Below are positions 17,733 through 26,995 of a stretch of DNA of 64,000 nucleotides, one piece after another; position 1 is the first letter of the stretch, and each line of letters opens with the position of its first letter. Position numbers and translations under genes: made by a program. The stretch comes from Caulobacter sp. Root343 (lineage in GTDB: Bacteria; Pseudomonadota; Alphaproteobacteria; Caulobacterales; Caulobacteraceae). The stretch covers positions 124,001-188,000 of the forward strand of contig NZ_LMDF01000005.1 of assembly GCF_001425745.1 (NCBI RefSeq), in the 5' to 3' direction. The notes beneath the pieces were generated by a model. That model saw only the letters and a program-made list of their open reading frames with translations, had not been told where the DNA came from and did not search any database.

Positions 17733-17814
17733 GCATTTATCCGAGAAATGGGCGTTCCTAGACGCCTCGACTCTCATCAGGATCACGGCGGCGTCACGTA
17801 GGACGGAGGCCGCC

Positions 17815-18234
17815 GTGTTCCATCAGCTGCTCGGCCAGGCGTTCCTGGCCCTGATGCTCCTCGTCTGCGGCTGGGCCCTCTGGCGCGGCGACAAGCCCGA
17901 ACGCCTGGCCGCCGCGGCGATGGTCGCCGCCTGGATCGGCACCTCGTTCGTCCTGGACCGCCGCTTCAAGGACATCCAGTGGGCCACCCTGGGCGTGGAC
18001 TTCGCCCTGCTGGTCGTGTTGATCGGCCTGTCCCTGGTCTTTCGCCGTCGCTGGTTGCTGGCGGCCAGCGGCTTTCACCTGCTAGGGGTGGCCACGCACG
18101 GCGCGATGATCATCGATCCCAAGGTTCAAGCCACGCCCTATATCGTCGCCCTCGGCGTCTGGAGCTGCGCCACGGTGGCCAGCCTGGCCGTCGGCATGGC
18201 CGCCCTCACCCGTTCCCGCGCGGCCGTTCGATGA
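17815..18234 (+). CDS. Small integral membrane protein, unknown
   Basis: 139 residues, GTG start preceded by GGACGGAGG. Four predicted transmembrane helices (about 7-20, 33-48, 57-76, 80-135 in two passes), a pattern with short polar loops (RGDKPERL, DRRFKDIQW, FRRRW). No catalytic motif. Such four-helix proteins are common beside regulators in Caulobacter. The downstream XRE regulator starts 40 bp later on the same strand. Function unknown. Confidence 0.78.
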   Translation: MFHQLLGQAFLALMLLVCGWALWRGDKPERLAAAAMVAAWIGTSFVLDRRFKDIQWATLGVDFALLVVLIGLSLVFRRRWLLAASGFHLLGVATHGAMIIDPKVQATPYIVALGVWSCATVASLAVGMAALTRSRAAVR

Positions 18235-18274
18235 GCCGTTTCCTCCCCCAACCGTTGCGTCCGAGTATCTGACC

Positions 18275-18673
18275 ATGGCCGAAGACAAGACCCCCGATCC
18301 CGTCGACATCCACGTGGGCCGCCGCCTGCGCATGCGCCGCAAGGACCTGGGCTATTCCCAGCAGGCCCTGGCGGACGCCCTGGGCCTGACCTTCCAGCAG
18401 GTGCAGAAGTACGAGGGCGGCTCCAACCGGATCAGCGCCAGCAAGCTGCACGCGACGGCGATGTTCCTGAAGACGCCGATCGGGTTCTTCTTCGAGGGCC
18501 TGGACGATCCGGAAGGCGCCGACACCACCGCCGCCGACCTGGCCAACGAGATGGCCGACTTCTGGTCCCTGCCCGGCGGTCCGGACCTGGCCCGCGCCTA
18601 CGCCACCATCCAGTCGACCGGCATGCGCAAGCACCTCGTGGACCTGGCCAAGGCGGTGGCGGGGGAGGAGTAA
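18275..18673 (+). CDS. XRE-family transcriptional regulator
   Basis: 132 residues. The Cro/CI-type helix-turn-helix occupies about residues 14-70 (IHVGRRLRMRRKDLGYSQQALADALGLTFQQVQKYEGGSNRISASKLHATAMFLKTPI), a subfamily widespread in alphaproteobacteria. The C-terminal 60 residues are helical and probably dimerise. ADALGLTFQQVQKYEGG is the recognition unit. Its target genes are not evident from context; the gene ends at a facing pair of palindromic repeats. Confidence 0.9.
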   Translation: MAEDKTPDPVDIHVGRRLRMRRKDLGYSQQALADALGLTFQQVQKYEGGSNRISASKLHATAMFLKTPIGFFFEGLDDPEGADTTAADLANEMADFWSLPGGPDLARAYATIQSTGMRKHLVDLAKAVAGEE

Positions 18674-18675
18674 TC

Positions 18676-18853
18676 TCCCATTCTCCCTCTCCCCTTGCGG
18701 GAGAGGGTGGCCCGCGAAGCGGGTCGGGTGAGGGGTCGAAGATGATATCCGCCGCGAACGGCGGCCACCGCTAGGCGCCAAGCCGACAGGCTTATCGACC
18801 CCTCATCCGTCAGCTTCGCTGACACCTTCTCCCGCAAGGGGAGAAGGAGAGAT
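18676..18853. repeat. Facing pair of palindromic repeats (TTCTCCC/GGGAGAAGG family)
   Basis: The left half reads CTCCCATTCTCCCTCTCCCC followed by TTGCGGGAGAGGGTGGCCCGCGAAGCGGGTCGGGTGAGGGGTCGA. The right half is its near complement (CGACCCCTCATCCGTCAGCTTCGCTGAC, then ACCTTCTCCCGCAAGGGGAGAAGG). About 70 bases of unrelated DNA lie between. It separates two convergent genes. The same paired design occurs at 42358 and 59366. Confidence 0.88.
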
Positions 18854-18856
18854 ACC

Positions 18857-19630
18857 CTAATCCGCCAGCAGCTCGATATTGCTGGCCCCGGCCTCGGTCA
18901 GGGCGGTAATCAGCTCGGCGACGGCGGCGTCCAGCTCCTCGGCGTCGCGACCGCGCAGGACCAGGTTGGCGCCGTAGACGTCCGGCGGGGCGAAGAACGG
19001 GTAGCTGCCCAGCGACATGTCCGGATGGGCCTTGGCCACCGCCTCCAGCGGCGCGGCGATCGTGCCCTCGCCGGTGCCGGTGACCCGCACGGTCTTGGCC
19101 AGCACGACCGCGCCCGTGCGCAGGCGAGGACCGACGTCCTCCAGCATGCCGCGCATGATCGCCGGCACGCCGGCCAGCACGAAGACATTGTCCTTCTGGA
19201 AGCCGGGCGGCCCCTGGACCGGGTTCTTCACCAGGCTGCCGCCCTCGGGCACGTGGGCCATCCGGCGGCGGGCGGCGTTGGGTTCGCCCCAGCGCTCGCG
19301 CAGCATGGCCATGATCTCGGGATGCTCGGGGGCGGTGACGCCAAACGCCTTGGCGATCGAGTCGGCGGTGATGTCGTCGTGGGTCGGGCCGATGCCGCCG
19401 GTGGTGATCACGTAGTCGTAGCGGGTGCGCAGCGCGTTGACCGCGTCGATGATCTCCTGCTCGACGTCGGGCACGACCCGCGCCTCGCACAGGTCGACGC
19501 CGTAGGTGGCCAGGTACTTGGCGATGGCCGAGAGGTTCACGTCCTGGGTGCGGCCCGAGAGGATCTCGTCGCCGATGATCAGCACGGCGGCCGTGACGCG
19601 CTCGCCCGTTCCGCCCTGGGTGGTCGCCAT
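18857..19630 (-). CDS. CinA-type molybdopterin-binding domain protein
   Basis: 257 residues, the length of the stand-alone MoaB/MogA-like (CinA N-terminal) family, without the C-terminal nicotinamide-mononucleotide amidase domain. [46 protein letters not shown] and [12 protein letters not shown] are hallmark sequences. In bacteria this fold is linked to NAD-derivative pyrophosphatase activity in full CinA; what this short form does is less clear. It runs opposite to sfsA with about 50 bp between their starts, so the two share a divergent promoter region. Confidence 0.9.
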   Translation of the reverse strand: MATTQGGTGERVTAAVLIIGDEILSGRTQDVNLSAIAKYLATYGVDLCEARVVPDVEQEIIDAVNALRTRYDYVITTGGIGPTHDDITADSIAKAFGVTAPEHPEIMAMLRERWGEPNAARRRMAHVPEGGSLVKNPVQGPPGFQKDNVFVLAGVPAIMRGMLEDVGPRLRTGAVVLAKTVRVTGTGEGTIAAPLEAVAKAHPDMSLGSYPFFAPPDVYGANLVLRGRDAEELDAAVAELITALTEAGASNIELLAD

Positions 19631-19680
19631 CGCTTCGATCCCTTACACCGCTCGTCGTTCGCTTCCGACTTAGGCCCCGC

Positions 19681-20388
19681 ATGCTGCTCCCGCAACCGCT
19701 CGTTCATGGCCGGCTGGTCAGTCGCTACAAGCGCTTCTTCGCCGACCTGGTGCTGGACGACGGCCGCGAGATCACCGCCCATTGCCCCAATCCCGGGGCC
19801 ATGCTGGGCGTGCGCGACCCGGGCCAAGGCGCCTGGGTGTCGTGGTCCGACGATCCCAAGCGCAAGCTGGCCTGGACCCTGCAGATGGTCGAGCAGGGCA
19901 ATGCGCTGGTCGGCGTCAACACCCTGCTGCCCAACCGGCTGGTCGCCGAAGCCCTGGCCCAAGGCGCGATCCCGGAGCTGGCCGGCTACGAGACGATCCG
20001 GCCGGAGGTGAAGTACGCCGAGGCCAGCCGCGTCGACTTCCTGCTGAGCCATCCGGACCGTCCGCCCTGCTGGCTGGAGGTCAAGAACTGCCACTTCTCC
20101 CGCACGCCGGGCCTGGCCGAGTTCCCCGATTGCAAGGCCGAACGCTCGACCCGCCACCTCTCCGACCTCGCCGCCCAGGTCGCCGAGGGCCACCGCGCGG
20201 TGGTGCTGTTCGTCGTCCAGCGCGAGGACTGCGAGACCTTCAGCGCGTGTGCGGACTTGGATCCCGCCTTCGCGCGCGGGCTGGACGCGGCGGTGCAGGC
20301 GGGGGTGGAGGTGCTAGTCTATGCTTGCGAGATGAGCACCGAGACCATCCGGATGGCGCGGCGGATCACTTGGCTGGCCGAGCCCTAG
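19681..20388 (+). CDS. sfsA: SfsA family DNA/RNA-binding nuclease-like protein
   Basis: 235 residues, normal for SfsA. The OB-fold N-terminus ([42 protein letters not shown]) is followed by a PD-(D/E)xK-like core with [23 protein letters not shown] and the C-terminal [25 protein letters not shown]. First named for effects on maltose fermentation in E. coli; the true biochemical role is unsettled. It starts at ATG 19681 with the conserved L-P-L-V-G-like opening ([13 protein letters not shown]). Confidence 0.95.
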   Translation: MLLPQPLVHGRLVSRYKRFFADLVLDDGREITAHCPNPGAMLGVRDPGQGAWVSWSDDPKRKLAWTLQMVEQGNALVGVNTLLPNRLVAEALAQGAIPELAGYETIRPEVKYAEASRVDFLLSHPDRPPCWLEVKNCHFSRTPGLAEFPDCKAERSTRHLSDLAAQVAEGHRAVVLFVVQREDCETFSACADLDPAFARGLDAAVQAGVEVLVYACEMSTETIRMARRITWLAEP

Positions 20389-20445
20389 AGGCTTGCCCCT
20401 CTTGGACAGACTGATAAACTAGAGCGCGAGTTTGCGGTGGGGCGC

Positions 20446-20883
20446 ATGTTTTCTTCAAGAGTTCTGATCGGCGCCTTTGCGCTGGGCGCGACCGCGACGG
20501 CCTCTCTGGCGTGGGCTCAATTCGGCGCCGCCAACTATGGCGACGTATGGCTAGAATCGTCCGCGGCCCAGAGGGCGACTCTCTTCGACAACTACGTTGG
20601 AGATCTTCGTCTTCGGGCTCAACCGTCTTCCGGCGATCACCCGATGATTACTCGTTACAAGGTCAACCAGCTCGCATGTCTCGATAGCGGGAAGGTCGAT
20701 TTCGACGCCATCAACAAGGTCGTGGGCCAGTACTACGCCCACCCCCGCTTCAAGTGCATGACGCCGGAGATCGTTAGTTCCATCGCCATCGAATCCATCT
20801 GCCGGCCTTATCTGAGCAGGGATCCCGGCTACATGCTCCCCCCCTTGCCCGCGCCTTGCCCGTCGGTGTCTCCGCAAGAATAG
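20446..20883 (+). CDS. Exported protein, unknown
   Basis: 145 residues from ATG 20446; an in-frame GTG at 20437 would add three residues, but ATG gives a regular signal peptide MFSSRVLIGAFALGATATASLAWAQ. The mature part has four cysteines (LACLDSG, FKCMTPE, ESICRPY, APCPS), probably two disulfides, and ends in a Pro-rich tail. Codon use is noticeably less G/C-rich at third positions than in neighbours (ACT, TCT, GTT, GAT), which may point to more recent acquisition. Function not recognised. Confidence 0.72.
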   Translation: MFSSRVLIGAFALGATATASLAWAQFGAANYGDVWLESSAAQRATLFDNYVGDLRLRAQPSSGDHPMITRYKVNQLACLDSGKVDFDAINKVVGQYYAHPRFKCMTPEIVSSIAIESICRPYLSRDPGYMLPPLPAPCPSVSPQE

Positions 20884-20961
20884 TCCGCTCACCTAACAGC
20901 GATTTAAGCTGCAATCGGCGTGGTGTCGGTTACCCATGCGTTGCTCGCGTGAGGGGATCGC

Positions 20962-21348
20962 ATGAAGAAGACTGTACTGGCCGTGGCCGTGCTGGCGCTC
21001 GCCCTCTCCGGCTGCGGCCGCGCCGATCCCAACAAGCCCGAAAGCGGCTTCATGACCGGCCTGCGGGCGGTGTTCGCGTTCAAGGCCTGCACCGGCGAGC
21101 TCGAGGAGCGCTTCGGCCTGAAGGCGGTCAACAGCGTCACCTCCAACGACATGAACCCCGTGCCGGCCGGTCGGCCGGGCGAGTGGGACGTCAAGTTCAC
21201 CGCCGATGTCACCGAGAAGGAAACCGGCCGGGTCACGCGCTACAAGGGCGTCTGCCATGTGCGGCGCGATCGGCCGACCATGTTGGACGCCGCCTTCGTC
21301 AAGGAGGTCCGGCCCGCGACCAACACCGTGCGGCGGATCACCCCTTGA
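20962..21348 (+). CDS. Small lipoprotein, unknown
   Basis: 128 residues. MKKTVLAVAVLALALSGC is a lipoprotein signal with lipobox LSGC, so Cys18 is the lipid anchor. The mature domain has two cysteines (FKACTGELEERFGL and KGVCHVRRDRPT), likely a disulfide, around a small alpha/beta unit with WDVKFTADVTEKETGRVTRYKGVC. No family recognised. It precedes map by about 105 bp. Confidence 0.8.
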   Translation: MKKTVLAVAVLALALSGCGRADPNKPESGFMTGLRAVFAFKACTGELEERFGLKAVNSVTSNDMNPVPAGRPGEWDVKFTADVTEKETGRVTRYKGVCHVRRDRPTMLDAAFVKEVRPATNTVRRITP

Positions 21349-21454
21349 GGCCGTTGCGGGCGCGCGGCGGTTGAAAATCCGTGCTATGGTCGCGACATAC
21401 GCCTTTCGTTTGACCTCCTCGCCGCTGGCAGCGGCGGCGACCGCTGAGTAGAGC

Positions 21455-22282
21455 ATGACCTTGGATAACGCCCTCGAGATCGAAGCCGAGACCCGCACGG
21501 GCCAGATCAAGATCCACAAGTCGGAAGACTTCGAGGGCATGCGCAAGGCCGGCAAGCTGGCGGCCGAGTGCCTGGACATGCTGATCCCGTACGTCCAGCC
21601 GGGCGTCTCGTCCGACGAGCTGGACCGGCTGGCCCGCGAGTTCATCCTCGACCACAAGGCCCTGCCCGCCTGCCTCTATTATCGCGGCTATCCCAAGACG
21701 GTCTGCATCTCGCGCAACCACGTGGTCTGCCACGGCATTCCGGGCGAGTGGAACCTGAAGGAAGGCGACATCGTCAATATCGACGTCACCGTCATCGTCG
21801 ACGGCTGGCATGGCGACACCTCGCGGATGTACGGCGTCGGCGAGGTCGGGCCGCGCGCCCGTCGCCTGGTCGAGATCACCTATGAGGGCATGAAGCGCGG
21901 CCTGGACGCGGTGAAGCCCGGCGCGACCCTGGGCGACATCGGCCACGCCATCCAGAGCTATGTCGAGGCCCAGCGCTGCAGCGTCGTGCGCGACTTCTGC
22001 GGCCACGGCCTGGGCAAGGTGTTCCACGACGCCCCCAACATCCTGCACTTCGGCCGCCCCGGCCAGGGCGCGGTGCTGAAGCCGGGCATGTTCTTCACCG
22101 TCGAGCCGATGGTGAACCTGGGCAAGCCGGCCGTGAAGGTGCTGAACGACGGCTGGACCGCCGTGACCCGCGACAAGTCGCTGTCGGCCCAGTGCGAGCA
22201 CTCGATCGGCGTCACCGAAGACGGCTACGAGGTCTTCACCGCCTCGCCGGCGGGACTGTTCCAGCCGCCGATCCTGGGCTGA
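21455..22282 (+). CDS. map: Methionine aminopeptidase, type I
   Basis: 275 residues. Removes the N-terminal Met from new proteins. Metal-binding residues lie in NIDVTVIVDGWHGDTSRMYGVG (two Asp), GHGLGKVFHDAP (His), and FTVEPMVNLG and QCEHSIGVTEDGYEVFT (two Glu). HVVCHGIPGEWNLKEGDIVNIDVT is typical for type Ia. The N-terminal extension of about 20 residues over the E. coli enzyme (LDNALEIEAETRTGQIKIH) is common in alphaproteobacteria. Essential in most bacteria with a single copy. Confidence 0.97.
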   Translation: MTLDNALEIEAETRTGQIKIHKSEDFEGMRKAGKLAAECLDMLIPYVQPGVSSDELDRLAREFILDHKALPACLYYRGYPKTVCISRNHVVCHGIPGEWNLKEGDIVNIDVTVIVDGWHGDTSRMYGVGEVGPRARRLVEITYEGMKRGLDAVKPGATLGDIGHAIQSYVEAQRCSVVRDFCGHGLGKVFHDAPNILHFGRPGQGAVLKPGMFFTVEPMVNLGKPAVKVLNDGWTAVTRDKSLSAQCEHSIGVTEDGYEVFTASPAGLFQPPILG

Positions 22283-22316
22283 GCCCACGCGACTTCCCTG
22301 TCGAGGAGGACGCCCA

Positions 22317-22757
22317 GTGAAGCCCGCGCTCCGCCTGTTTCCGCTGGTCTTTCTGCTCTGCGCGCCGGCGGCCCGGGCCAAGGCGCCGGACAAGTCCGCC
22401 GCGCCGCCGACCCTGGCGAGCGAGCCGGCCATGCAGCTGGGCGTCTTCGACGGCACGGGCCGAGCCTGCGCCGGGCAACTGAGGATCACGCCCCGCCAGC
22501 TGACCTGGAAGACGCCGTTCAGCCCCTGCGCCGCCTCGGCCTACACCCTGGTGGAGCGCCGCCAGACAGAGCGCCGCGTCCATTGGGTCTATCGCTTGAA
22601 GACCCCGTCGAAGCGCTGCCTCTACAAGACCGTGTCCCTGGAGAAGATGATCCAGGAGGACGGCTGGGTCGGCTGGAACGCCTCCGGCTTCTGGGAGAAG
22701 CCCTACCGGACGAATACGTACGGGGAGCTCAACTGCTATCTGGTGAAGCTGGACTAG
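22317..22757 (+). CDS. Exported protein, unknown
   Basis: 146 residues with a GTG start after GAGGAGG. Signal peptide MKPALRLFPLVFLLCAPAARA, then an Ala/Pro-rich linker and a compact C-terminal domain with four cysteines (GRACAGQLRIT, FSPCAASAYTLV, SKRCLYKTV, ELNCYLVKLD) and many Trp/Tyr. The cysteine pairs suggest a disulfide-bonded periplasmic beta domain. Not recognised. It lies 35 bp behind map and may be cotranscribed with it. Confidence 0.75.
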   Translation: MKPALRLFPLVFLLCAPAARAKAPDKSAAPPTLASEPAMQLGVFDGTGRACAGQLRITPRQLTWKTPFSPCAASAYTLVERRQTERRVHWVYRLKTPSKRCLYKTVSLEKMIQEDGWVGWNASGFWEKPYRTNTYGELNCYLVKLD

Positions 22758-22847
22758 CGCCGTTGCGATCGCCGTCGAGCGACGATCCCTTCTGGACAAC
22801 CCCAAGCTGCTAGTCTCAACTTCTCCCTCTGGAAGGGAGGGGCGATC

Positions 22848-23594
22848 TTGGTCAGCGGCAAGTCGTTGAGCGTGACGGAGGTCGAGGAGACCGCGCCCGT
22901 CGTCCGCCGGGCTCCCGGTCAGGCCAGCCATCAGGCGGGCCACCGCGAGCGCCTGCGCCAGCGCGCCAAGCTGGGCGGTCTGGTCGCCCTGCCCGATTAC
23001 GAGCTCTTGGAGCTCTACCTGTTCCGCACCTATCCGCGCGGCGACGTCAAGCCGCTGGCCAAGGCCCTGCTGACCCGGTTCGGTTCGCTGGGCGGGGTGC
23101 TGGGCGCGACGATCGAGGAGCTGGCGACCGTGCGCGGCGTCGGCGAGGCGGCGGCCATGGACCTGAAGCTGCTGCACGAGGCCACCTTGCGGGCCGGGCG
23201 CGACAAGATCGTCAGGCGGCCGATCATCTCGTCGTGGAGCGCCCTGCTCGGCTATGTCCGCGTCGCCCTGGCCAACGAGTCGCGCGAGCAGTTCCGGGTG
23301 CTGTTCCTGGACAAGAAGAACCAGCTGATCGCCGACGAGGTGATGAACCGCGGCACCGTCGACCACGCCCCGGTCTATCCGCGCGAGGTGATGCGGCGAG
23401 CGCTGGAGCTGTCCAGCAGCAACCTGATCATCCTGCACAACCATCCGTCTGGCGACCCGACGCCCTCGCGCCCGGACATCGACATGACCAAGCAGATCGT
23501 CGAGGCCGGCAAGGCGCTGAAGATCACCGTTCACGATCATTTGGTGGTTGGCCGCGAAGGTGTCGCCAGCTTCAAGGCCTTAGGATTGCTATAG
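22848..23594 (+). CDS. radC: RadC/JAMM domain protein
   Basis: 248 residues, TTG start after a strong GGGAGGGG site. An N-terminal helical/helix-hairpin-helix part ([12 protein letters not shown] and [19 protein letters not shown]) precedes the JAB1/MPN-like domain with metal motif [21 protein letters not shown], the complete RadC H-x-H...D signature. The original DNA-repair role of radC has been withdrawn; related proteins act in natural transformation or as accessory genes. The core motif is intact here. Confidence 0.95.
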   Translation: MVSGKSLSVTEVEETAPVVRRAPGQASHQAGHRERLRQRAKLGGLVALPDYELLELYLFRTYPRGDVKPLAKALLTRFGSLGGVLGATIEELATVRGVGEAAAMDLKLLHEATLRAGRDKIVRRPIISSWSALLGYVRVALANESREQFRVLFLDKKNQLIADEVMNRGTVDHAPVYPREVMRRALELSSSNLIILHNHPSGDPTPSRPDIDMTKQIVEAGKALKITVHDHLVVGREGVASFKALGLL

Positions 23595-23596
23595 CG

Positions 23597-24049
23597 ATGA
23601 CCGCCCCCACCTCGCCTGGACCGCTTCACCGCGCCGCGGCCTTCGTCTGGTTCGCCGTCTGGATGGGCTCCCTCGCGCTTCCGGTCGCCGAGCTCGAAGG
23701 CAATCCTCCCGAACAGGTGTGGGGATTCTACGTGCTGATGAGCGGGTGGCTGGGCCCGTTGACTGGCCAGTTCGGCTGGTTCGCCAATATCGCCTTCCTT
23801 GTAACGATAGGGCGTCGGTTCGCTTCCGTGACGGGAGGCCGGTTCGACGTGGTGTTAGCCCTCGTATCGCTGGCCTGCGCGGGCAACGCGCTGCTCTGGC
23901 GCGCCATGTACGGCGACGTGGGCTCGACTCCCATCATCTCGTTCAGCGCCGGTTTCTATGCCTGGCAGGTTGCCATCGTTGGTTCTGCCGTCTCGGCGAT
24001 CCTGAGCTTGCCGCAAGCTACGAGCGATGTGCTTCCCGAAGCGGGATGA
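23597..24049 (+). CDS. Small membrane protein, unknown
   Basis: 150 residues starting at ATG 23597, 2 bp after the radC stop, so probably translated with radC. Four predicted transmembrane segments (about 12-30, 42-70, 83-105, 115-140) and no charged catalytic motif. Codon third positions are more mixed than in neighbours in the second half. The family is not recognised; similar four-TM proteins of Xanthomonads and Caulobacter are annotated only as hypothetical. Confidence 0.7.
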   Translation: MTAPTSPGPLHRAAAFVWFAVWMGSLALPVAELEGNPPEQVWGFYVLMSGWLGPLTGQFGWFANIAFLVTIGRRFASVTGGRFDVVLALVSLACAGNALLWRAMYGDVGSTPIISFSAGFYAWQVAIVGSAVSAILSLPQATSDVLPEAG

Positions 24050-24170
24050 GGCTCAACGCGAGCCGCGCCAAGGCAAGGCTATCTATTTCCCCGACGATCT
24101 CGCCGCTTCACTTGACGGGCCGGAACTAAACCATGAGCGTCCCCACTCCAGTTCGCTCCGGAGTGTTCCC

Positions 24171-25406
24171 ATGCGTCGCCTGCTCACCGTTCTCCTCGGC
24201 TCGGCCGCCCTGCTCAGCGGCGTCGCTCACGCCGCCGACAAGAAGGCCCCGGACAAGCCCGGTGACGTCCCCAAGGCGATCAAGACGCTGCACGACGGCT
24301 TCCTGACCCTCGACACCCACCTGGACACGCCCGAGCACTTCAAGCGCCCGGGCTGGTCGATGCTGGACCGGCACGTGGTTACCGAGGACGGCACCCAGGT
24401 TGACCTGCCGCGCATGAAGGCCGGCGGCCTGGATGGCGGGTTCTTCGTGATCTACACCGGCCAGGGCGAGCTGACGGCCGAGGGCTATCGCTTCGCCCGC
24501 GACTTCGCCCTGGAGCGGGCGACCGAGATCCGCGAGATGGTCGCCGCCCATCCCGACCAGTTCGAGCTGGCCTACACCGCCGACGACGCGGTCCGCATCA
24601 ACAAGGCCGGCAAGACCTTCGTCTTCCAGAGCATCGAGAACTCCTGGCCGATCGGCGAGGACCTGACCCTGCTGCAGACCTTCTACAAGACCGGCGTGCG
24701 GATGGCCGGCCCGGTCCACTTCCGCAACAACCAGTTCGGCGACAGCTCGACCGACAAGCCGATCTGGCATGGCTATTCGCCGCTGGGCCTGCGCTGGCTG
24801 GCCGAGGCCAACCGCCTAGGCATCCTCGTCGACGTCAGCCACGCCAGCGACGACGTGGTCGAGCAGTCGGTGCAGCTGTCCAAGGCCCCGATCATCGCCT
24901 CGCACTCGGGCGCCCGGGCGATCTTCGACCATCCGCGCAACCTGAACGACGGCCTGATCAAGAAGATCGCCGACAGCGGCGGCGCGATCTGCATCAACTC
25001 GGTCTATCTGATCAATGGCGCGGCCAGCCCCGAGCGCAAGGCGGCGATGGAGGCCCTCGGCCGGCCGCCCGAAGAGGGGACCGAGGCCGAGGTGAAGGCC
25101 TGGATGCTGAAGAAGGCCGCCGTCGACAAGCAGTATCCGCCGGTCCGGGCCAACTTCGACACCTTCATGGCCAGCATGCTGCACACCCTGAAGATCGCCG
25201 GGCCCAAGGGCGTCTGCGTCGGCGCAGACTGGGACGGCGGCGGCGGCGTCGAGGGCTTCGAGGACGTGGCCGACCTGCCCAAGATCACCGCCCGCCTGAA
25301 GGCCGAGGGCTACAGCGACGCCGACATCCAGGCCATCTGGAGCGGCAACGTGCTGCGCCTGGTGGCCGGAGCCCAGGCCTACGCCAAGAGCGTGGCCAAG
25401 CCCTGA
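24171..25406 (+). CDS. Exported membrane dipeptidase (renal dipeptidase family, M19)
   Basis: 411 residues from ATG 24171 with GGAG nearby; an ORF extension back to 24027 lacks support. [21 protein letters not shown] is a signal peptide. The M19 metal ligands are visible in [10 protein letters not shown] (His, Asp), [68 protein letters not shown], and [18 protein letters not shown]. It probably cleaves L- or D-containing dipeptides in the periplasm, perhaps in peptide scavenging with the S9 peptidase and amidohydrolase of this window; that grouping is speculation. Confidence 0.93.
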   Translation: MRRLLTVLLGSAALLSGVAHAADKKAPDKPGDVPKAIKTLHDGFLTLDTHLDTPEHFKRPGWSMLDRHVVTEDGTQVDLPRMKAGGLDGGFFVIYTGQGELTAEGYRFARDFALERATEIREMVAAHPDQFELAYTADDAVRINKAGKTFVFQSIENSWPIGEDLTLLQTFYKTGVRMAGPVHFRNNQFGDSSTDKPIWHGYSPLGLRWLAEANRLGILVDVSHASDDVVEQSVQLSKAPIIASHSGARAIFDHPRNLNDGLIKKIADSGGAICINSVYLINGAASPERKAAMEALGRPPEEGTEAEVKAWMLKKAAVDKQYPPVRANFDTFMASMLHTLKIAGPKGVCVGADWDGGGGVEGFEDVADLPKITARLKAEGYSDADIQAIWSGNVLRLVAGAQAYAKSVAKP

Positions 25407-25438
25407 TTTTCCAGCGGAACTTCTTCCATCCAACTCGT

Positions 25439-25540
25439 GTCATCCCGGAAGCTTCGCAGAGGCTGTCCGGGACCCAGGCGCCGGTGCAGTGCGGTCGCCC
25501 CTGGGTCCCGGCTCTCCGCTTCGCTGCGGCCGGGATGACA
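25439..25540. repeat. Dispersed palindromic repeat, GTCATCCCGG family, copy 3
   Basis: GTCATCCCGG at the left end, CCGGGATGACA at the right, with inner arms GTCCGGGACCCAGG and CCTGGGTCCCGGCTC facing each other. It lies just behind the dipeptidase gene. The remaining 95 bases up to the next gene hold no evident gene; GGCCTGGGAGATCTCCAG before 25637 includes the ribosome-binding site. Confidence 0.85.
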
Positions 25541-25636
25541 CATGAAGGGGTCTTGCTGGGGAGCTCCGCCATACGCCTACCGGAGAACGTCGTTCTCGAT
25601 TAGGTTGCTCCCAGGCTTGGCCTGGGAGATCTCCAG

Positions 25637-26293
25637 ATGGGTCGCGTCACCCTCATAGTCCTGTTCCTGCTGGCCAGCCTGGCGCTGGCGCCCGGCGCAA
25701 GGGCCGCCAGCTTCGATTGCGCCAAGGCCGGTACGGCCACCGAGAAGGCCATCTGCCGCGATCCGGCGCTGTCGAAGCAGGACGAGGCGGTGGCCGCCGC
25801 CTTCAAGGCCGCGCTCACCCTGTGGCCGGCCGGGAACTGGCCGACCTATATCCGCACCGAACAGCGCAATTGGCTGAAGGACCGCGACGGCATCTGCAAG
25901 GGCGACGTCGCCTGCCTGAAGCGCGACTACGAGCTGCGGCTGGGCTATCTGACACGGCCGAGCCTGAAGTGGACGGGCCGCTATGTCGCCGGCAATTGCC
26001 CCAAGGACGGCATCTTCTTCGACGTCTCGCCGCGCTATCCCGACGACGGGCTATCGATCGACATCTATTATTGCCCTGATCCGAAGGGGAACATGCTGCA
26101 GCAGGTCAGCGGCAAGCCCGACGCGGCGGGGCGGCTGGACTACAAGGAGGTGAGCGGCTGCACGCTCACCCTGGTCTTCACCCAGGACACCGTCACCGTG
26201 CCCGGGGGCGGGACCGGCTCCTGCAAGCCCATGTTCGACGCGCGGGTCTTCCGCCGCGACCCGGCCCGCTCGCCCTTCCTGCTGGAGGACTGA
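25637..26293 (+). CDS. Exported LprI-like (DUF1311) protein A
   Basis: 218 residues. Signal peptide MGRVTLIVLFLLASLALAPGARA. The mature N-terminus ASFDCAKAGTATEKAICRDPALSKQDEAVAAAFKAAL, followed by EQRNWLKDRDGICKGDVACLKRDYELRLGYL, is the Cys-rich DUF1311/LprI-type domain whose founder was proposed as a lysozyme inhibitor. The second half is a beta-rich domain with YYCPDPKG and SGCTLTLVFTQDTVTVPGGGTGSCKP. The next gene is a diverged tandem paralogue 3 bp downstream, so the two form an operon. Confidence 0.87.
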   Translation: MGRVTLIVLFLLASLALAPGARAASFDCAKAGTATEKAICRDPALSKQDEAVAAAFKAALTLWPAGNWPTYIRTEQRNWLKDRDGICKGDVACLKRDYELRLGYLTRPSLKWTGRYVAGNCPKDGIFFDVSPRYPDDGLSIDIYYCPDPKGNMLQQVSGKPDAAGRLDYKEVSGCTLTLVFTQDTVTVPGGGTGSCKPMFDARVFRRDPARSPFLLED

Positions 26294-26296
26294 CCG

Positions 26297-26995
26297 ATGG
26301 CCCGCCTCGCCGCCGCCCTGCTGGGCCTGATCGTTGTCGCCTTCCTATCATCCTGGGGGGCCAGTCCGGCCGCCGCCGCCAGCTTCGACTGCGGCAAGGC
26401 GCGGACCAAGGTCGAGAAGCTGATCTGCGCCGACCCTCAACTCTCGCGCCAGGACTCCGAACTGGCCGTCGCCTATGGCGAGGCGCTGAAGGTCTGGGAC
26501 GGCAAGATCGCGGCCTATGTGAAAATGACCCAGCGCGGCTGGGTCGGCAGCCGGGCCCTGTTGCCACCGGACAAGGGCATGGGCGGCATCCTGTGCACCG
26601 ACGACGAGAGCCGCCTGCCCTGCCTGCGCCAGATCCACGCCGACCGCATCGCGGCGCTGAAGAATCCCGGCTTCCGGCTGAGCGGCGTCTACGTGCGCGG
26701 CCAGGACTTCCTGCGGATCAACGCCGCGCCGACCGGCCTGAACTTCGCCTACGCCCTGGCCAACGCCGCCGCGACCCAAGGCTTCTCCGACGACGCCAAA
26801 CCGGTCCGGATCGCCCCGGGCCAGACGGCCGTGGCCTTCCCCCTGACGGGCGAGGGACCCGACGCCTGCCGGCTGGACGCGGTCTTCACCGCCGACGCCG
26901 TGGTCCTGACCCAGAAGGGTCCGTGCTCGGGCGCCAAGCTCGCCGGGCGATGGACGCGAGACCAGGCCCGTGACCCCGAGGCGGAGCTGTTCTAG
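26297..26995 (+). CDS. Exported LprI-like (DUF1311) protein B
   Basis: 232 residues, 3 bp after its paralogue. Signal peptide MARLAAALLGLIVVAFLSSWGASPAAA, then ASFDCGKARTKVEKLICADPQLSRQDSELAVAYGEALKVWDGK, the same DUF1311 pattern with Cys at matching places. The insert SRALLPPDKGMGGILCTDDESRLPCLRQIHADRIAALK is longer than in protein A. The C-terminal domain differs (TAVAFPLTGEGPDACRLDAVFTADAVVLTQKGPCSGAKLAGRWTR) but keeps the Cys pair. It ends 3 bp short of the convergent msrQ stop, with no room for a terminator. Confidence 0.86.
   Translation: MARLAAALLGLIVVAFLSSWGASPAAAASFDCGKARTKVEKLICADPQLSRQDSELAVAYGEALKVWDGKIAAYVKMTQRGWVGSRALLPPDKGMGGILCTDDESRLPCLRQIHADRIAALKNPGFRLSGVYVRGQDFLRINAAPTGLNFAYALANAAATQGFSDDAKPVRIAPGQTAVAFPLTGEGPDACRLDAVFTADAVVLTQKGPCSGAKLAGRWTRDQARDPEAELF

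Noticed and set aside
24027..24170. N-terminal extension of the membrane dipeptidase
   Set aside because: It overlaps the preceding membrane-protein gene and precedes a clear signal peptide at 24171; no ribosome-binding site supports it.
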